From positions 364,319 to 428,318 of the forward strand of contig NW_003546252.1 of NCBI RefSeq assembly GCF_000090795.2: 64,000 nucleotides of DNA, given 5' to 3'. A program made the position numbers and the translations under genes. Origin of the DNA: Amphimedon queenslandica. Lineage: Eukaryota; Porifera; Demospongiae; Haplosclerida; Niphatidae. This document shows positions 51,501 to 62,336 of the stretch, in pieces; position 1 is the stretch's first letter; each line of letters begins with the position of its first letter. The notes under the pieces were generated by a model. The model was not told where the DNA came from. It saw only the letters and a program-made list of their open reading frames with translations, and ran no database searches.

Positions 51501-53841
51501 CTTCTGTCCATGGATTACAGCAACATCTAGAACATTGCTATTGCTTTTATTACATATAGTAACATCAGTATCTTTTTGCTCTAATAGTAGTTTCACTATT
51601 TCTGTATGTCCTTTATAACAGGCAATACTAAGTGGTGTATACTACACGTATATAATTGTCAATACTATTTCTCTTACTCCCTTATTATTAGTGACATTGG
51701 AATTAGCTCCATGCTCCAGTAGTAGTTCAACTATTTCCATATGTCCTGGTTTACAGGCATTACTAAGTGGTGTATTCTACATAATTATAATAGACTAGTA
51801 ATGTCAATACTATTTCTCTTACTCCATTATCATCAGTGACATCATTGAAATCAGCTTTATGCTTCAGTAGTAGTTTAACTACTTCCGTATGCCCTTGTAC
51901 ACAGGCAATACCAAGTGGTGTACGCTACATCATGTAGTAATAATAACAACAATACTATGTCAATGCTATTTCTCTTACTGCTTTATTATTAGTGATATTG
52001 ACATTAGCTCCATGCTCCAGTAGTAGTTTAACTATTTCTGTATGTCCTTCTATACAGGCACTAGCAAGTGGTGTACACTACATAGCAATAATAATACTAT
52101 GTCATTGTGTCAATGCTATTTCTCTTACTCCCTGTCCCTTATTATTAGTGACATTAAAATCAGCTCCATGCTCCAGTAGTAGTTTAACTATTTCTGTATG
52201 TCCTTTAAAACAGGCAATATTAAGTGGTGTATCCTAAATAATAATAATAATAATAATAAGTAAAGGTTATACAACGAGGTGGAGGTATCTATGGCATTTA
52301 TCATACCGAGGGCCGCAGGCCCGAGGTATGATAAGGCCATAGATACTGACACAGAGTTGTATAACCAACTTCTACCATGTACTAAAATAAACAGTTTACT
52401 TAGCAACAGTTAGCAAATTATTTATTCAATCTCCCGGGGAATTTACTTATTCAACCTCCCGGGCTACTTATTCAACCTTCCGGGAAATCAGAGGTAAGTT
52501 AGTTATTTATGAACCTACAACCAAGCAATCTGATTGGTCAATTACAACTAGGCATGGTAGAAGCATTTCTTGTAGCTAGGATACACAAAAAGTATAAAAA
52601 TCCTTACCATTAGCAACCAATTCATTTTAAGTCACGCACTAGAATGGAAAAGCAACTAGGTAGACATGCTCGTCTGTTCTCAAAAGATGCGACTAACACA
52701 GCCGCCATTGATAGCTCTGGAAACGCCTATCTCATCATTTTATGACTGCCCCGCCTACTTCATTAGTGCTATACCATCTTGTTTCGCAACGGACAAGGAT
52801 TTAAAGATGCACAACAGCACTGTGCGCCATGCACAACTAAAAAAGCAATACAATGGGTAGAAAATATTCTGAATGACTGGTGCAAGGAAAGAATGAAAGA
52901 TTTGGAGAAGCTCCAACCAGATCACTCTTCTTAATGGAGAAATATATACTGTTTAAAATGTTTGCTGCAGCAACTGGGGAATCGATGGTTACAAACAAAC
53001 CACTCACTTCGCGGCGTGACTGCTGCTACTAGACTATTTCAAGCTGGTGTTGATGAACGTTTGAAGTTTGAACGTTGAAGACGTTTCCTCAATAATATTA
53101 TTATTACAAACAAAAACAGCAGTAGCTAGTGATGATATACCTAAAAATATACCTAATATTTTTATTCCTAAAATTTCCCAAACTTTGGCAGAAGTATTTA
53201 AATAATTTCCCGGAGGTTTCTAAATATTTTCCCGGGGTATTATAAGTGATTTAGACACCTCATATAATGCAATCTGATTGGTCAATTCAAAACAAGCATG
53301 GTAGAATAACTAATTATTATCTATGTTTACTTGTTGTGAACCGATAATTTTTGTGACTTCTGGCTTGCTTTCGCAAGCTGTGTGTGTGTGTTCATAATAA
53401 TAATAATAATAGCAGGGGCGTAGCTGGGAAGGAAATGATGGGGGCCCAGAGATAAATGGCGTGCGAAGTGCGCTGAAAATTTGGCCACACCCCTTTTTAG
53501 CGCTCATATAGTGCACTAAAATAGCATTTTGCATATTTTAAAGCATCAAAATCTTACATTTTCAACAATGAAATGAATGTTTTGTTTCTGCCTACTTTTC
53601 ATTTCTTGTACATTTACTGCTGTTACAAGGTGGTTAATTTATATTACTAGGCGGTAGGTAATAAAACAAACAATGAATATTATTATCTACAACAATTGAT
53701 GGGGGGGGCCCAGGCCCCTATAGGCCCCCCTCAGATACGCCCCTGAATAATAGGTCTTTGGTTTTTGTTTGTGCTTGGTTTTGCTCTTGTTTCATAATAA
53801 TAATAATAATAATGATGATGATGATGATAATAATAATAATG

Positions 53842-53905
<64 letters not shown>

Positions 53906-55005
53906 TAATTGCCTCTTACTTTAAGAGTATCAGTGCAATTGATATACCCTTTAACTTTAGACTGAACATCAGGATCATTAGGTATTTTAACTTCTTCAAT
54001 TTCATTCAAATCAGACACGAGGCAACCAGCACACTTCAGAATAAGAAACTGGACAATTCTTTTGTCATCCCCTTCACAAGCATAATGAAGTGGTGTACGT
54101 CCGTCATTATCAGTAGCAAAAATTGAAGTATCATTGCTATGTATCAATAATTTATGAACCTCTTCATAGCTACTATCCTTACAAGCTTTGTGAAGTGTTA
54201 AGCAACCATTTTCATCTATAGAATCAAAAGAACATGTTAATTTAGGGTTTAATTTGTGGGTTTAATTTTTAATTACTATTACTATATTCCCTCCTGCACA
54301 GTAACTTAACTGATTTGATCAGTGAATTACAAACAGTATGCATGAATGCAGACCATGTAATACTACATGTATATTTCTCATAAAAACTTGACACATCATT
54401 CATAATGAAAACAAAATTATCATAAAATTTACCTATATCAGGAAAGTCTTGGGTAGAAGAAATATTTAAAACCAAGCAATCAAAAGAAGTAGTAGCACCA
54501 ACCTCAGCTATATACATAAATATGATATCAATAAATACACAAAGTATCCTGTTTTCAACTGACCAGCAATGACTTCAGAGCCACCACTCGGAAGCTATTA
54601 TGGAAAAGAGAGATAGAGATAAATAGAAGAGCAAAAGAAGAGTGAGGGAAAGGAGCATATGATAATGTCAAGGGCATATATCCAAAGGGTGTGTAGCGTA
54701 ATCTCCTTTTGCATATGCATTCAAGAAAGTCTAATTGGGGAGTCTTTACTGGCGACATATTTCTATTGCACTGTACATGTACATACACTGCATAATGGGA
54801 GGCAGAACTTGTTGCTATAATGGTTGCTTTGATCTTGCATGCAACATGTTACCAGAAAAAGAACCACAGCTTAATGACTTTTTGGCAAAATTTTGCTTAT
54901 ATACAAGATTTTATATAGCAACACGTTGACTATTAGTATATAAGCTAAAGCTTAAGCATTAACGATGCAACTCACTTCAATCTGAAGAGTAACATCATCA
55001 GCCAT
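48557..55005 (-). CDS. TRPA1-like ankyrin-repeat cation channel
   Basis: Twenty exons, 941 residues: 54976-55005, 54564-54594, 54433-54507, 53920-54215, 52129-52233, 51979-52077, 51823-51924, 51678-51776, 51502-51641, 51273-51431, 50634-50728, 50456-50561, 50247-50394, 50016-50190, 49891-49971, 49419-49840, 49178-49369, 49058-49126, 48813-49010, 48557-48760; phases all agree. About seven ankyrin repeats come first, then a linker with TPMRRIIKKMP and VVFDRCCE as in TRPA1, six membrane segments, a pore region (MTMGEYEMD) before TM6, the post-TM6 LNLLTSLAVGD signature, and a C-terminal coiled coil. TRPA channels gate calcium and sodium entry in response to irritants or temperature. The ankyrin array is far shorter than the 14-18 repeats of vertebrate TRPA1. 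The long introns hold several transposon insertions. The stimulus is unknown. Confidence 0.88.
50746..51254. mobile_element. hAT-type foldback element, AGTACTT-rich, 8-bp duplication
   Basis: Inverted ends CAGGCTTGGGGCGAAGTACT / CAGGCTTGGGGCGAGTACTT with perfect 8-base target duplication ACTAGAAG at 50738-50745 and 51255-51262. The 509-base interior is crowded with GTACTT/AAGTAC words on both strands, so the whole can fold back on itself. No coding frame. Inserted in the TRPA-like gene between exons 51273-51431 and 50634-50728. Confidence 0.88.
52262..52372. repeat. Imperfect palindrome
   Basis: GGTTATACAACGAGGTGGAG is matched inverted by CAGAGTTGTATAACC about 100 bases on. Inner arms ATCTATGGC/GGCCATAGAT and ATCATACC[GT]/GAGGTATGAT flank GCCGCAGGC. 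May be one end of the relic element that follows. Confidence 0.65.
52640..53085 (+). pseudogene. Crypton-like tyrosine recombinase relic
   Basis: Broken reading frame in an intron of the TRPA-like gene, opposite strand. It preserves KKAIQWVENILNDWCKER near 52826-52890 and, in another frame block at about 52995-53065, NHSLRGVTAATRLFQAGVDE. The latter matches the C-terminal H-x-x-R region of Crypton-type and DUF3504 tyrosine recombinases; the former resembles the DNA-binding start of those proteins. The catalytic middle is missing and stops interrupt, so it is dead. Flanking sequence repeats CAATCTGATTGGTCAATT at 52527 and 53270. Not part of the channel. Confidence 0.6.
53413..53745. mobile_element. 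hAT-type element, CAGGGGCGTA ends, 8-bp duplication
   Basis: Ends CAGGGGCGTAGCTGGG and (inverted) CAGGGGCGTATCTGAG, with AATAATAG directly repeated on both sides. The duplication lies within an AAT repeat, so it is slightly less decisive than the other two. 333 bases, no transposase, GC-rich subterminal tract GGGGGGGCCCAGG. Confidence 0.8.
53794..53905. repeat. TAA/ATG microsatellite
   Basis: Perfect and interrupted runs of TAA with a short ATG run, ending 15 bases before the donor of the TRPA-like exon 53920-54215. It generates long poly-Tyr and poly-Ile open frames that are not genes. Confidence 0.95.
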
Positions 55006-55686
55006 CCTCTTAGCTCATAAACTCCCCCAGTGATGCTTCAGATATATACTGGCTTATATATAGACTCACTAGGATGACCGCACCAACACAATTCCCATCA
55101 ATTATAATTGTCATGTCACAAATATTTCCAACACTTCAGTGAACATATATGTATGAGGCACAAACCATAAATGGTGTTAAACAAAGAATTTAATGCTAGA
55201 GTAAATTAAGATATGATAGTTGGAGTAAAATTAATGGACTATTCACACGATGGCATGACAATGTCAAAACAAGGTGTAAATGGTATTATGTAAGGAATCT
55301 AAATTTAAGAAGATAGACTGATTACATGTACAAGTACATAACAACATTTGAGGAGAACATCTCAGCTATACTTGTATCAATATAAACAATGTAAACTTTC
55401 TGATGTGTAGCTACTAATGTTACTTCATTGCATTCTTTCTCACTAACACTGCATTACAATGCAGTATCATTTAAATGGCCATACTTATTAAAACACACAA
55501 TTATTAGCCATAAAAGGCATTGAAGGTGCAATGAATCAAGTGAATGATGAGTGGCTAGAATAGACAGGTTAGTACATGTATAGCTATGTCCCATTCATAA
55601 GCACCTAACTTCTTCATTACAATAAGTCAATAACTCAGGCACAGCCTAGCTACGTGTAGCTGTATGTTGCAATGGACCAATCAGAT

Positions 55687-56237
55687 TACCGTAATTTGCC
55701 TTTTTTTCGTTGTGGAAAAATTTTCGTATGGTCCTAAAATGACGAAAATATTTCAATCGAAAATTTTTGAGCAACCAAAATTTGTGACCTAATTCATCAA
55801 AGAAAGACTAAGGTAAGGCCTGATAAGTAGGTATCTTCTTGCAGCTCTAACTTTGCTCTATCCACTGGTGCTTGCTCTACTTCAATCAGTTGCTTCACTA
55901 CTGAGTTATAAAATAAAACGGTCCACCATGTGATAAAAGTAGCCATTTAATGTTTCCGTTTATTATCCGTAAATTGGTCATTGTTGCATCTCCAGTACTA
56001 TCCGTATACTAGTAATGTCGGGGAACAGCCAGGTCACTGAAGAATCTCTTATCTCAAAGAATTATAAACACTACTATAGCGGCCTTGTTACCAGCAGGTA
56101 AAGGACAAGGTATATGCAAGAGAAGCTAAATTTTCAGACTGTAAAAATTTTCGTACACTATGAGAAGACGAAAATATTTCCACTTGAATTTTTCTGAAAC
56201 GAAAAATTTTTGTACGAAAAAAAGGCAAATTACGGTA
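55687..56237. mobile_element. 551-bp inverted-repeat element, TACCGTAATTTGCC ends
   Basis: Left end TACCGTAATTTGCCTTTTTT is exactly inverted at the right (AAAAAAGGCAAATTACGGTA), and the match continues as ATTTTCGTA and GACGAAAATATTTC segments on both sides. TA on both ends. The interior has no intact frame. Confidence 0.85.
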
Positions 56238-56639
56238 TTTTACTCACAATCAGCAGCTCATTAGTTTAGTTATTCAAACTCATTCAATTGCTGAGCATAC
56301 CTTAGTATCTGTCTTCTTACTGTCATGGTTGCTGACATGTAGTCCAGACAGACATCAGCAGTCAGCACTCAGTGCAGTTTCATCCTATTACATCATAGTA
56401 CACTCCATAAAACACCGTGTCACACCAGTCTCAATTATAATGTCAGGATTAACTGATAGCAATAGTCCCAGTCCAGTGAACACTAGTAATAACACTAAAA
56501 TAATACCCAATAAAACCTAGAGCATAACTAGCTTGATGTATTCATAAGAACAACCTATACACTATCCTACAACAGGAGAGAGAGAAAGAAGAGGAACAAC
56601 CAATGGACTATAGTGTACACCTACCAGCTGTTAATACTA

Positions 56640-56945
56640 AAATTTGACAATTTTAAAATGGTCATAACTTGAAAATTGAAGTCGGAATCAGCTCAAACTT
56701 TCTACACAGCATAAGTACATCAATATGTATCAGAAAATGTAAGAAAAATTGGGGGTGATTTTGCAGCCATTTTTTGGAAAATTTTGCCATTTTCTTAAAA
56801 TGGCTGTAATTTGAAAAATTGAAGTTGGAGTCAGCTCAAACTTTCTACACAGCATAAGTACACCAATACATATCAGAAAATGTAATAAAAATTGGAGATG
56901 ATTCTGGAGCAATTTTTCAGATAAAACCATGGCCTACAATGCAGG
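56640..56945 (+). repeat. Two 143-base tandem units
   Basis: Two similar units, offset 143 bases, each with GTC..ATCAGCTCAAACTTTC-type core, TCTACACAGCATAAGTACA and TATCAGAAAATGTAA, then ATTTTT[TC]. The same unit appears at 60200-60560 and, more diverged, inside the TTTCCCA-type repeats. Confidence 0.75.
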
Positions 56946-57848
56946 GATTTTTTATAGAAATTGGGATAATTGAACTAACCTTGGAGCATTGACATGAAGC
57001 TTCTTTCTATAGTAGCCTTAAACATTACAAATAATGTTATAACAGAGAATATTGACCATGCGATTATCATCCTCCAGAAACTCAACCAAACGCACGTCAA
57101 ATAGAATCAAATTATCCACAAGTAGATCTAATGGCCTAAGAGAGAAAGGAGGAGGAGAGAAATGACAAATATCAATGTTATATACTATAGAAGGCCACAT
57201 TCTCAGTCATGCTGATGAGACAGTATAAGCAATAGTTATGGAGGAACTAGCTCACTTGTATAAAATGTGCATTTATACGCACTATTACAATTAAGTCCTT
57301 TATACCTTATTATAACCAACACATATACATGTACATGTATGTGTGTCTACCTGGTAGGATTTCCTATGCTTTATTCTCCACAAGAAGAGTACTTGTGCTA
57401 CCCTAATAGACGCAAACAATATTAATATCATTTCAGCATGCATGAGGTCATGATCTGTACTTCTTTCTATGTTTTAATCCTTAGACTTATCTTTACTACA
57501 ATTTTTGGTCATTATAACCATGTACATTTTTGTATCTGGTAATTAATGGGCTAGTTAGGAAATTTTTGTGTCTGAATTAATTGTGTGAGATTTAAGTTTT
57601 ATGTAATATCATACATTATTGATTGTGCATAATTATTATGCATGATCTGAGTAATTAATGTATTAAATTTAATTTATTCATAATACAACCACTGAACTAC
57701 ATGTACATCAAGCCTGTGTCTCTCCTCAGGACTGAATTTAGACCAGTCTATCTTGTCCCAATCAAAAGATGTTGACTATTCAGGTTTTCAGGCAGCTGCT
57801 ACTTACTGCAATAGTGGAACGGGTTCATACCACAGGCATCTTTAATAT

Positions 57849-58505
57849 TTGGATCAAAAGAAACGTGATTTACTAAAATCTTTCCAACACTTACTAAATA
57901 AAAGTGTAGCCTCATCTGTAGTCTTATCATCACTACTTTTGAGTGTTAGTGTCAAGAGAAAGCTTTATGTATCTTTCCACTTGACTTACAGAGTTCAAGT
58001 TTGGCGTCCGACCAGTATCTCCAACTTTTGTGTAATGGAAAGAGTCCAGAGAAGAGCTATTAAATACATATTATCTGATTATACCTCTGATTACAAATCT
58101 TGCCTGATCCCTCTTAATCTCCTTCCTGGCTATGTTCTCTGAATATCTGGATATTTCCTTTGCTCTTCACAGCCTTCATGATAGCTCTAATCCTAACTAC
58201 ACTGGCTCATTCAATATTCTTAGTTATAACTCCTTTAGTCGAGCAAGCTCAAGAACTGGCTATCATCACAAGTTGCATCACAGGCTCACTCCATCCTCTC
58301 AAACTTAATTCTGGCTCCTACTTCCATAGGCTCCCTAGACTTTGGAATGGGCTGCCATCATTTGATTTAGTCTAAGTCTATCTCCCACTACAAACTGTAT
58401 GAAGGTGAAAAAGTTTCTATGGAATCATTTTCTCAGCTCTTTTAATGTAGACCACCCATGCATGTACCTATCACTTATCATGTCCATGTAATAAATGTTC
58501 CCACA
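57849..58505 (+). pseudogene. LINE reverse-transcriptase C-terminal relic
   Basis: Plus-strand frame KRKLYVSFHLTYRVQVWRP, then CVMERVQRRAIKYILSDYTS, then LIPLNLLP. After a frameshift near 58140, EYLDISFALHSLHDSSNPNY and PRLWNGLPSFDL follow, interrupted by stops. The ERVQRRA-x-K motif and the F-x-x-R-x-x-x-x-W-N-x-L-P ending are typical of the thumb and C-terminus of CR1/RTE-type non-LTR retrotransposons. 5'-truncated and inactive. Confidence 0.82.
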
Positions 58506-59028
58506 ATATTATGTTCTGTTTTAATTGACAATAACAAAGAATATGTAGTGGTGTATTACCATTAGTGTCAGAAACATTCAACTTGATTATTTTATCTTTA
58601 CACAATAATTATCAAACATTCTGGGATTCAATTTTGCCAGAATATGAAAAGGCGTCCAATGCCCCTTATTAGCAATATTAGTCTTGCAATTTGGAAAACT
58701 ACCTACTGAGCGTATAGGGTGTATATGATCAGCAGAAATATGAAATACTGACTCATTAATGGACATGCATGTACCTACTGAATCAAAAGTAATTATTCTA
58801 CTTCACTCAATCATGCATGATCTTTTTTCTTCCTTATAATTTGTAGTAAGACTAGCTGGGGCATTACAAGTATGAGAGTACAGAATTAAATTATTTTTAT
58901 TACATGTTAACAATACAGAGGTTATGCAAATAGCAATTTTGCTATAATGATATAAATATAATTTTGTTCCCATTTTAATTCAGTTCTTTATAATCTAATG
59001 ATGGAGTCTATTGTTGCTATTTGCTAAG

Positions 59029-59999
59029 AATACATCAGTGAGAGAATTTAAGAAACAAAATTATGGAAGAAGCAAGAGTACAAAGAATTGACTGTGTCCT
59101 TAAATTAGACAAGTAAGTACATCATGTGGCTATCATGTGACTATCATTTGACTTATTGTGTAAAAAGAGATCACACAAGAAGAATTGGAGGTCACCTGCT
59201 TGTAGAGTGTATCTTGATCATCAGTTGATTGAGAGATATTCATATATATGTTGGTAGTGAAATGTAGACTATATGGAAATATTGAAAGGTCAGTATTTTT
59301 AATACTGAGGGTATTATTCTCATACTCTAATAGAAACTGAAAAGATGAAGCTCATCCCAACACAGATGCAGGTGTATGTTAGAAGATGGTGTCCATCAGA
59401 ATTTTCAGTTGATCCAACAGAAGAAGTTATTCTAGACACACCTATAACTATAAGTCCCTTAGATCTTAAAAAAAGGTGAATGTATAATAAAATAATGCTA
59501 TGTGACTCTTTCCTTTAGCTTTCAGAGTTAAGCGGAGTTCCTGTTGATGCCATTTCTGTTGCAACAGTTCAGCCATTGACATTTCACTATCAGCCAGTTA
59601 TTTTTCCTTTTAAAGTATTTGAGATCATTTCCAGTTGAGATATCACGTCTTGATATTGAGAATGAGATGGAATGGAATTAAGCATCACTGTATGATGCTG
59701 ATGGAGATGTCATTTATTACAAGTACACTATAATAAATATGCTCTCATAATAATTATACTGTTATTTTTAGAGACAATAGAGAACAATTGAAGGAGATGA
59801 CAACTGAAGAAAGAGCAGGATTTAAAATGACAGAAAGCAAAAGGTCTGTTGCATAAAACCAATACTACAGTAACCAATAAGTTGTCTTGCATTCCGCATA
59901 TGGCTTATGTGTATGTTCATTTTTAGGATTTATAGTGTTGCTGTATATGGTATTGGGTCATTGTATGATGTTCCAGGAGACAAAGAGGATGAAGATTGA
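59029..59999 (+). pseudogene. Broken 3' fragment of a USP47-like gene
   Basis: Exon-like blocks at about 59029-59112, 59344-59475, 59519-59720, 59772-59842 and 59926-59999 still carry splice-like borders. They encode EARVQRIDCVLKLDK, MQVYVRRWCPSEFSVDP, LSELSGVPVDAISVA, RLDIENEMEWN, DADGDVIYYK and DNREQLKEMTTEERAGF, in the order found at the C-terminus of ubiquitin hydrolase USP47. A one-base frameshift in the first block and an in-frame TAA after MEWN break it, and a further join at 59607-59625 would need an impossibly short intron. Retained introns mean it arose by DNA duplication rather than retrotransposition. The catalytic domain is absent. Confidence 0.65.
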
Positions 60000-60199
60000 G
60001 TACATTTAGTGGCAAAGTGTGTATATGTGGCTTGTAAGCTTTCTCCCCTCTTCAGCTATTGGTGATATTATTTTAGATCCAATTGTGGTTGCATTATCTT
60101 TTTGAGCTTTGGCAGTTTTATTATCATCATCATCATCATCATTATTATTTTTGTTGTTTTTTTACATTTGATCAAATAAAAATGACTCGATGTCTATAT

Positions 60200-60560
60200 C
60201 ATTTTAGCAAAAGATGAACAACATTCTCAAAAGACTGTAACTCCTAAAATTAATAGAAATTTGCCCAAACTTTCTGCATAGTATAAGTACATCAATATGT
60301 AAAAGAAATGTAACAAAAATTGGGGATAATTTTTGAGCCATTTTTTTTTAATCATGGGCAATGTACAGAGATTTTTTCAAAAACTGCATGGCCCATTTTT
60401 AAACATTGTCATAACTCAAAAAATCTAAGTTGGAATCTGCTCAAACCATCTGTATGTCTTAAGTACATCAATATGTACGTATTACAAAAAATGTATTTAA
60501 AAATTAGGAGTGGTTTTTGAGCCATTTTTTGGATAGAAAACATGGGCTTTTGAACATAAT
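60200..60560 (+). repeat. Two units of the 143-base repeat family
   Basis: Two units offset about 176 bases, each with GCCCAAACTTTCTG/GCTCAAACCATCTG, AAGTACATCAATATGTA and AAAAATTGGGGATAATTTTT-like ends with TTGAGCCATTTTTT. Related to 56640-56945. Confidence 0.7.
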
Positions 60561-60681
60561 TTTGAAGAAACGTCATGACCCATGATGGGCCATGATGTTT
60601 TGAAATACTAACTAATTAATCCTATCCCGGCAGTCTCAAGGTGTAGCCTAATTGAGACTGAATATGAGAGAGGAGGGAGTC

Positions 60682-61610
60682 CCCTTGTGAAAAATTCCAG
60701 CAAGATCTTGTTAAGTTTCTTTAAAATTCTTTACAAGATTCTTGCTAATATTTCACAAGATTTTACCTGATTTTGAAACAAGGATCATGTAAGATAGCGT
60801 TAGATCTTGCTATCAAAATGTAAGCAAGATCTTACAAGATCTTTCTCAAGATCTTACCAAATTTTTAGAAGATCACAGCAAGATCTTACCTGATTTTGAA
60901 AAAAAGAACATGAAAGATATCATGAGATCTTTCTTTATCAAGATTTTAAAATATTAGCTGAGTTCTTGCGTGAAGTTTAAGCTTATGAAAAATGGATGTA
61001 ACAGTAAGATCTGAGCAAGATCTTACATTGCATTAATGAATTACTTAATGATGTGAAGGTTAATGTGCACTTCATTAACTTTTTGACTTAATTATGTTGA
61101 AATTTTACTTTCTTAATTGACAACCCACGATAGCCTTTACAATTGTAAAGGCTACTGTGGGTTGTCTACCACTTCTTGTGACATCATGCAATTTGTAAGA
61201 TCTTTCAAGATCTTTTATGACTTAATGAGTGATCTTAAGTGTCGTGTGATTATGGATGATTCTTCAAGATCATAAACTTATTAGATTTTGTAAGATCGTA
61301 TTAGATTTCAATTTAACAAGATCATCTTAGCTCTTAAAAGGTGTGATACTACAAGATTTAAGTGAGGCATGATCTTACATTTTCTGAAATATTCCTTATT
61401 GTTAAGATCTTTCAAATTCTTACAAGAATTATAGTTATGATAGATCTCACAAGATCTGACAAAACTATTCAAATCTTATCAAATCTTAAATAAGAATTTG
61501 TAAGAATTTCTGTGTTAAGATTTTACAAGATTACTATCTTATGTTTTCTTGTATAATTATGTGAAATCATGAAAAACCTTATAAGATCTTGCTGGGATTT
61601 TTTACAAGGG
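60682..61610. mobile_element. 929-bp palindromic element rich in AAGATCTT
   Basis: Ends CCCTTGTGAAAAATTCCAGC and (inverted) CCCTTGTAAAAAATCCCAGC, both running into AAGATCTT. The centre is a hairpin of two 22-base arms at 61119-61166 (GACAACCCACGATAGCCTTT, then AC and AATT), within about 4 bases of the midpoint. The interior repeats AAGATCTTAC/GTAAGATCTT words many times on both arms. No reading frame. It looks like one large, decayed foldback. Confidence 0.8.
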
Positions 61611-62336
61611 TCACCCCAGGTATGCTGACAGTCATTGCGGAAGTCGGGAAGAGAATAAGATGAATCCAAACTCGAGTCTAAACTACATACACAGCCAAGA
61701 ATTTTACTTTGAATCATGACTGATATCAATAGGATCAGCCTTGATACATTCCTGTATCATGGATTTTGGGTAGCCTGCAAAGCAATGAGTCTAGTATAAT
61801 ACAATCATGCATAACCATCCATGACACAACCATGCTGGAGTACAGCCCTGGTTTAGCCAGATCTGGCTGAACAGGCATGATTCAACATTGATGCCAGTCA
61901 GGGCGGTATCAAAATAGACATCAGGCTTGAATCATACTGGAGCTGATCACTGATGAGTCCATGGTGGGCTGGCTTAGTCGGTGTCCTGGCAAAGATGAAG
62001 CAGACCATCTTCATGTCAGGGGTTGAGACACCAATCTAAAAGTGAGAGGCTCATTTTCATCAGTTATACTAATAAACTCCTTAGCAAAATCGAAGTTATC
62101 AGTAATTTACTTATGTAATAAGTAATAAGAAGCAATGAATTGAGGCAGCTGCTATAACACTAATAAGCTAGCTAAATTAATAACATCCTCTAATAACATG
62201 AGTAATTAAAAGTGAGGGCAGTGCCCCTCCTGCGCCTAGAAAATCTGCATGCAGGATGCAGCAAAAGTGGGGGGCTCTGCCCCTTCATCAAAACTGGAGG
62301 CTCAGTCCCCCTTGCCCCCCAGATTCTCAACCACTG
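61611..62336. other. No gene recognised
   Basis: Slightly more GC-rich than its surroundings. Only short open frames without family resemblance. The segment 62200-62336 has GGGGCTCTGCCCCTTCATCA-type sequence resembling the interior of the hAT-type element at 47665. Confidence 0.4.

Larger units (their letters stand above)
55006..57017. other. Gene-poor region upstream of the TRPA-like gene
   Basis: Promoter side of the TRPA-like gene. Contains one long inverted-repeat element (55687-56237) and a tandem repeat (56640-56945). Short open frames do not resemble proteins. Confidence 0.6.

Noticed and set aside
53731-54147. Poly-Tyr and poly-Ile open frames on both strands
   Set aside because: They are translations of a TAA/ATG microsatellite read through from a TRPA-like exon; not separate genes.
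57018-57200. Minus-strand frame PLDLLVDNLILFDVRLVEFL as a last exon
   Set aside because: It looks coding-like and follows an acceptor-like TTAG, but no companion exons or family match could be found. Left unannotated.
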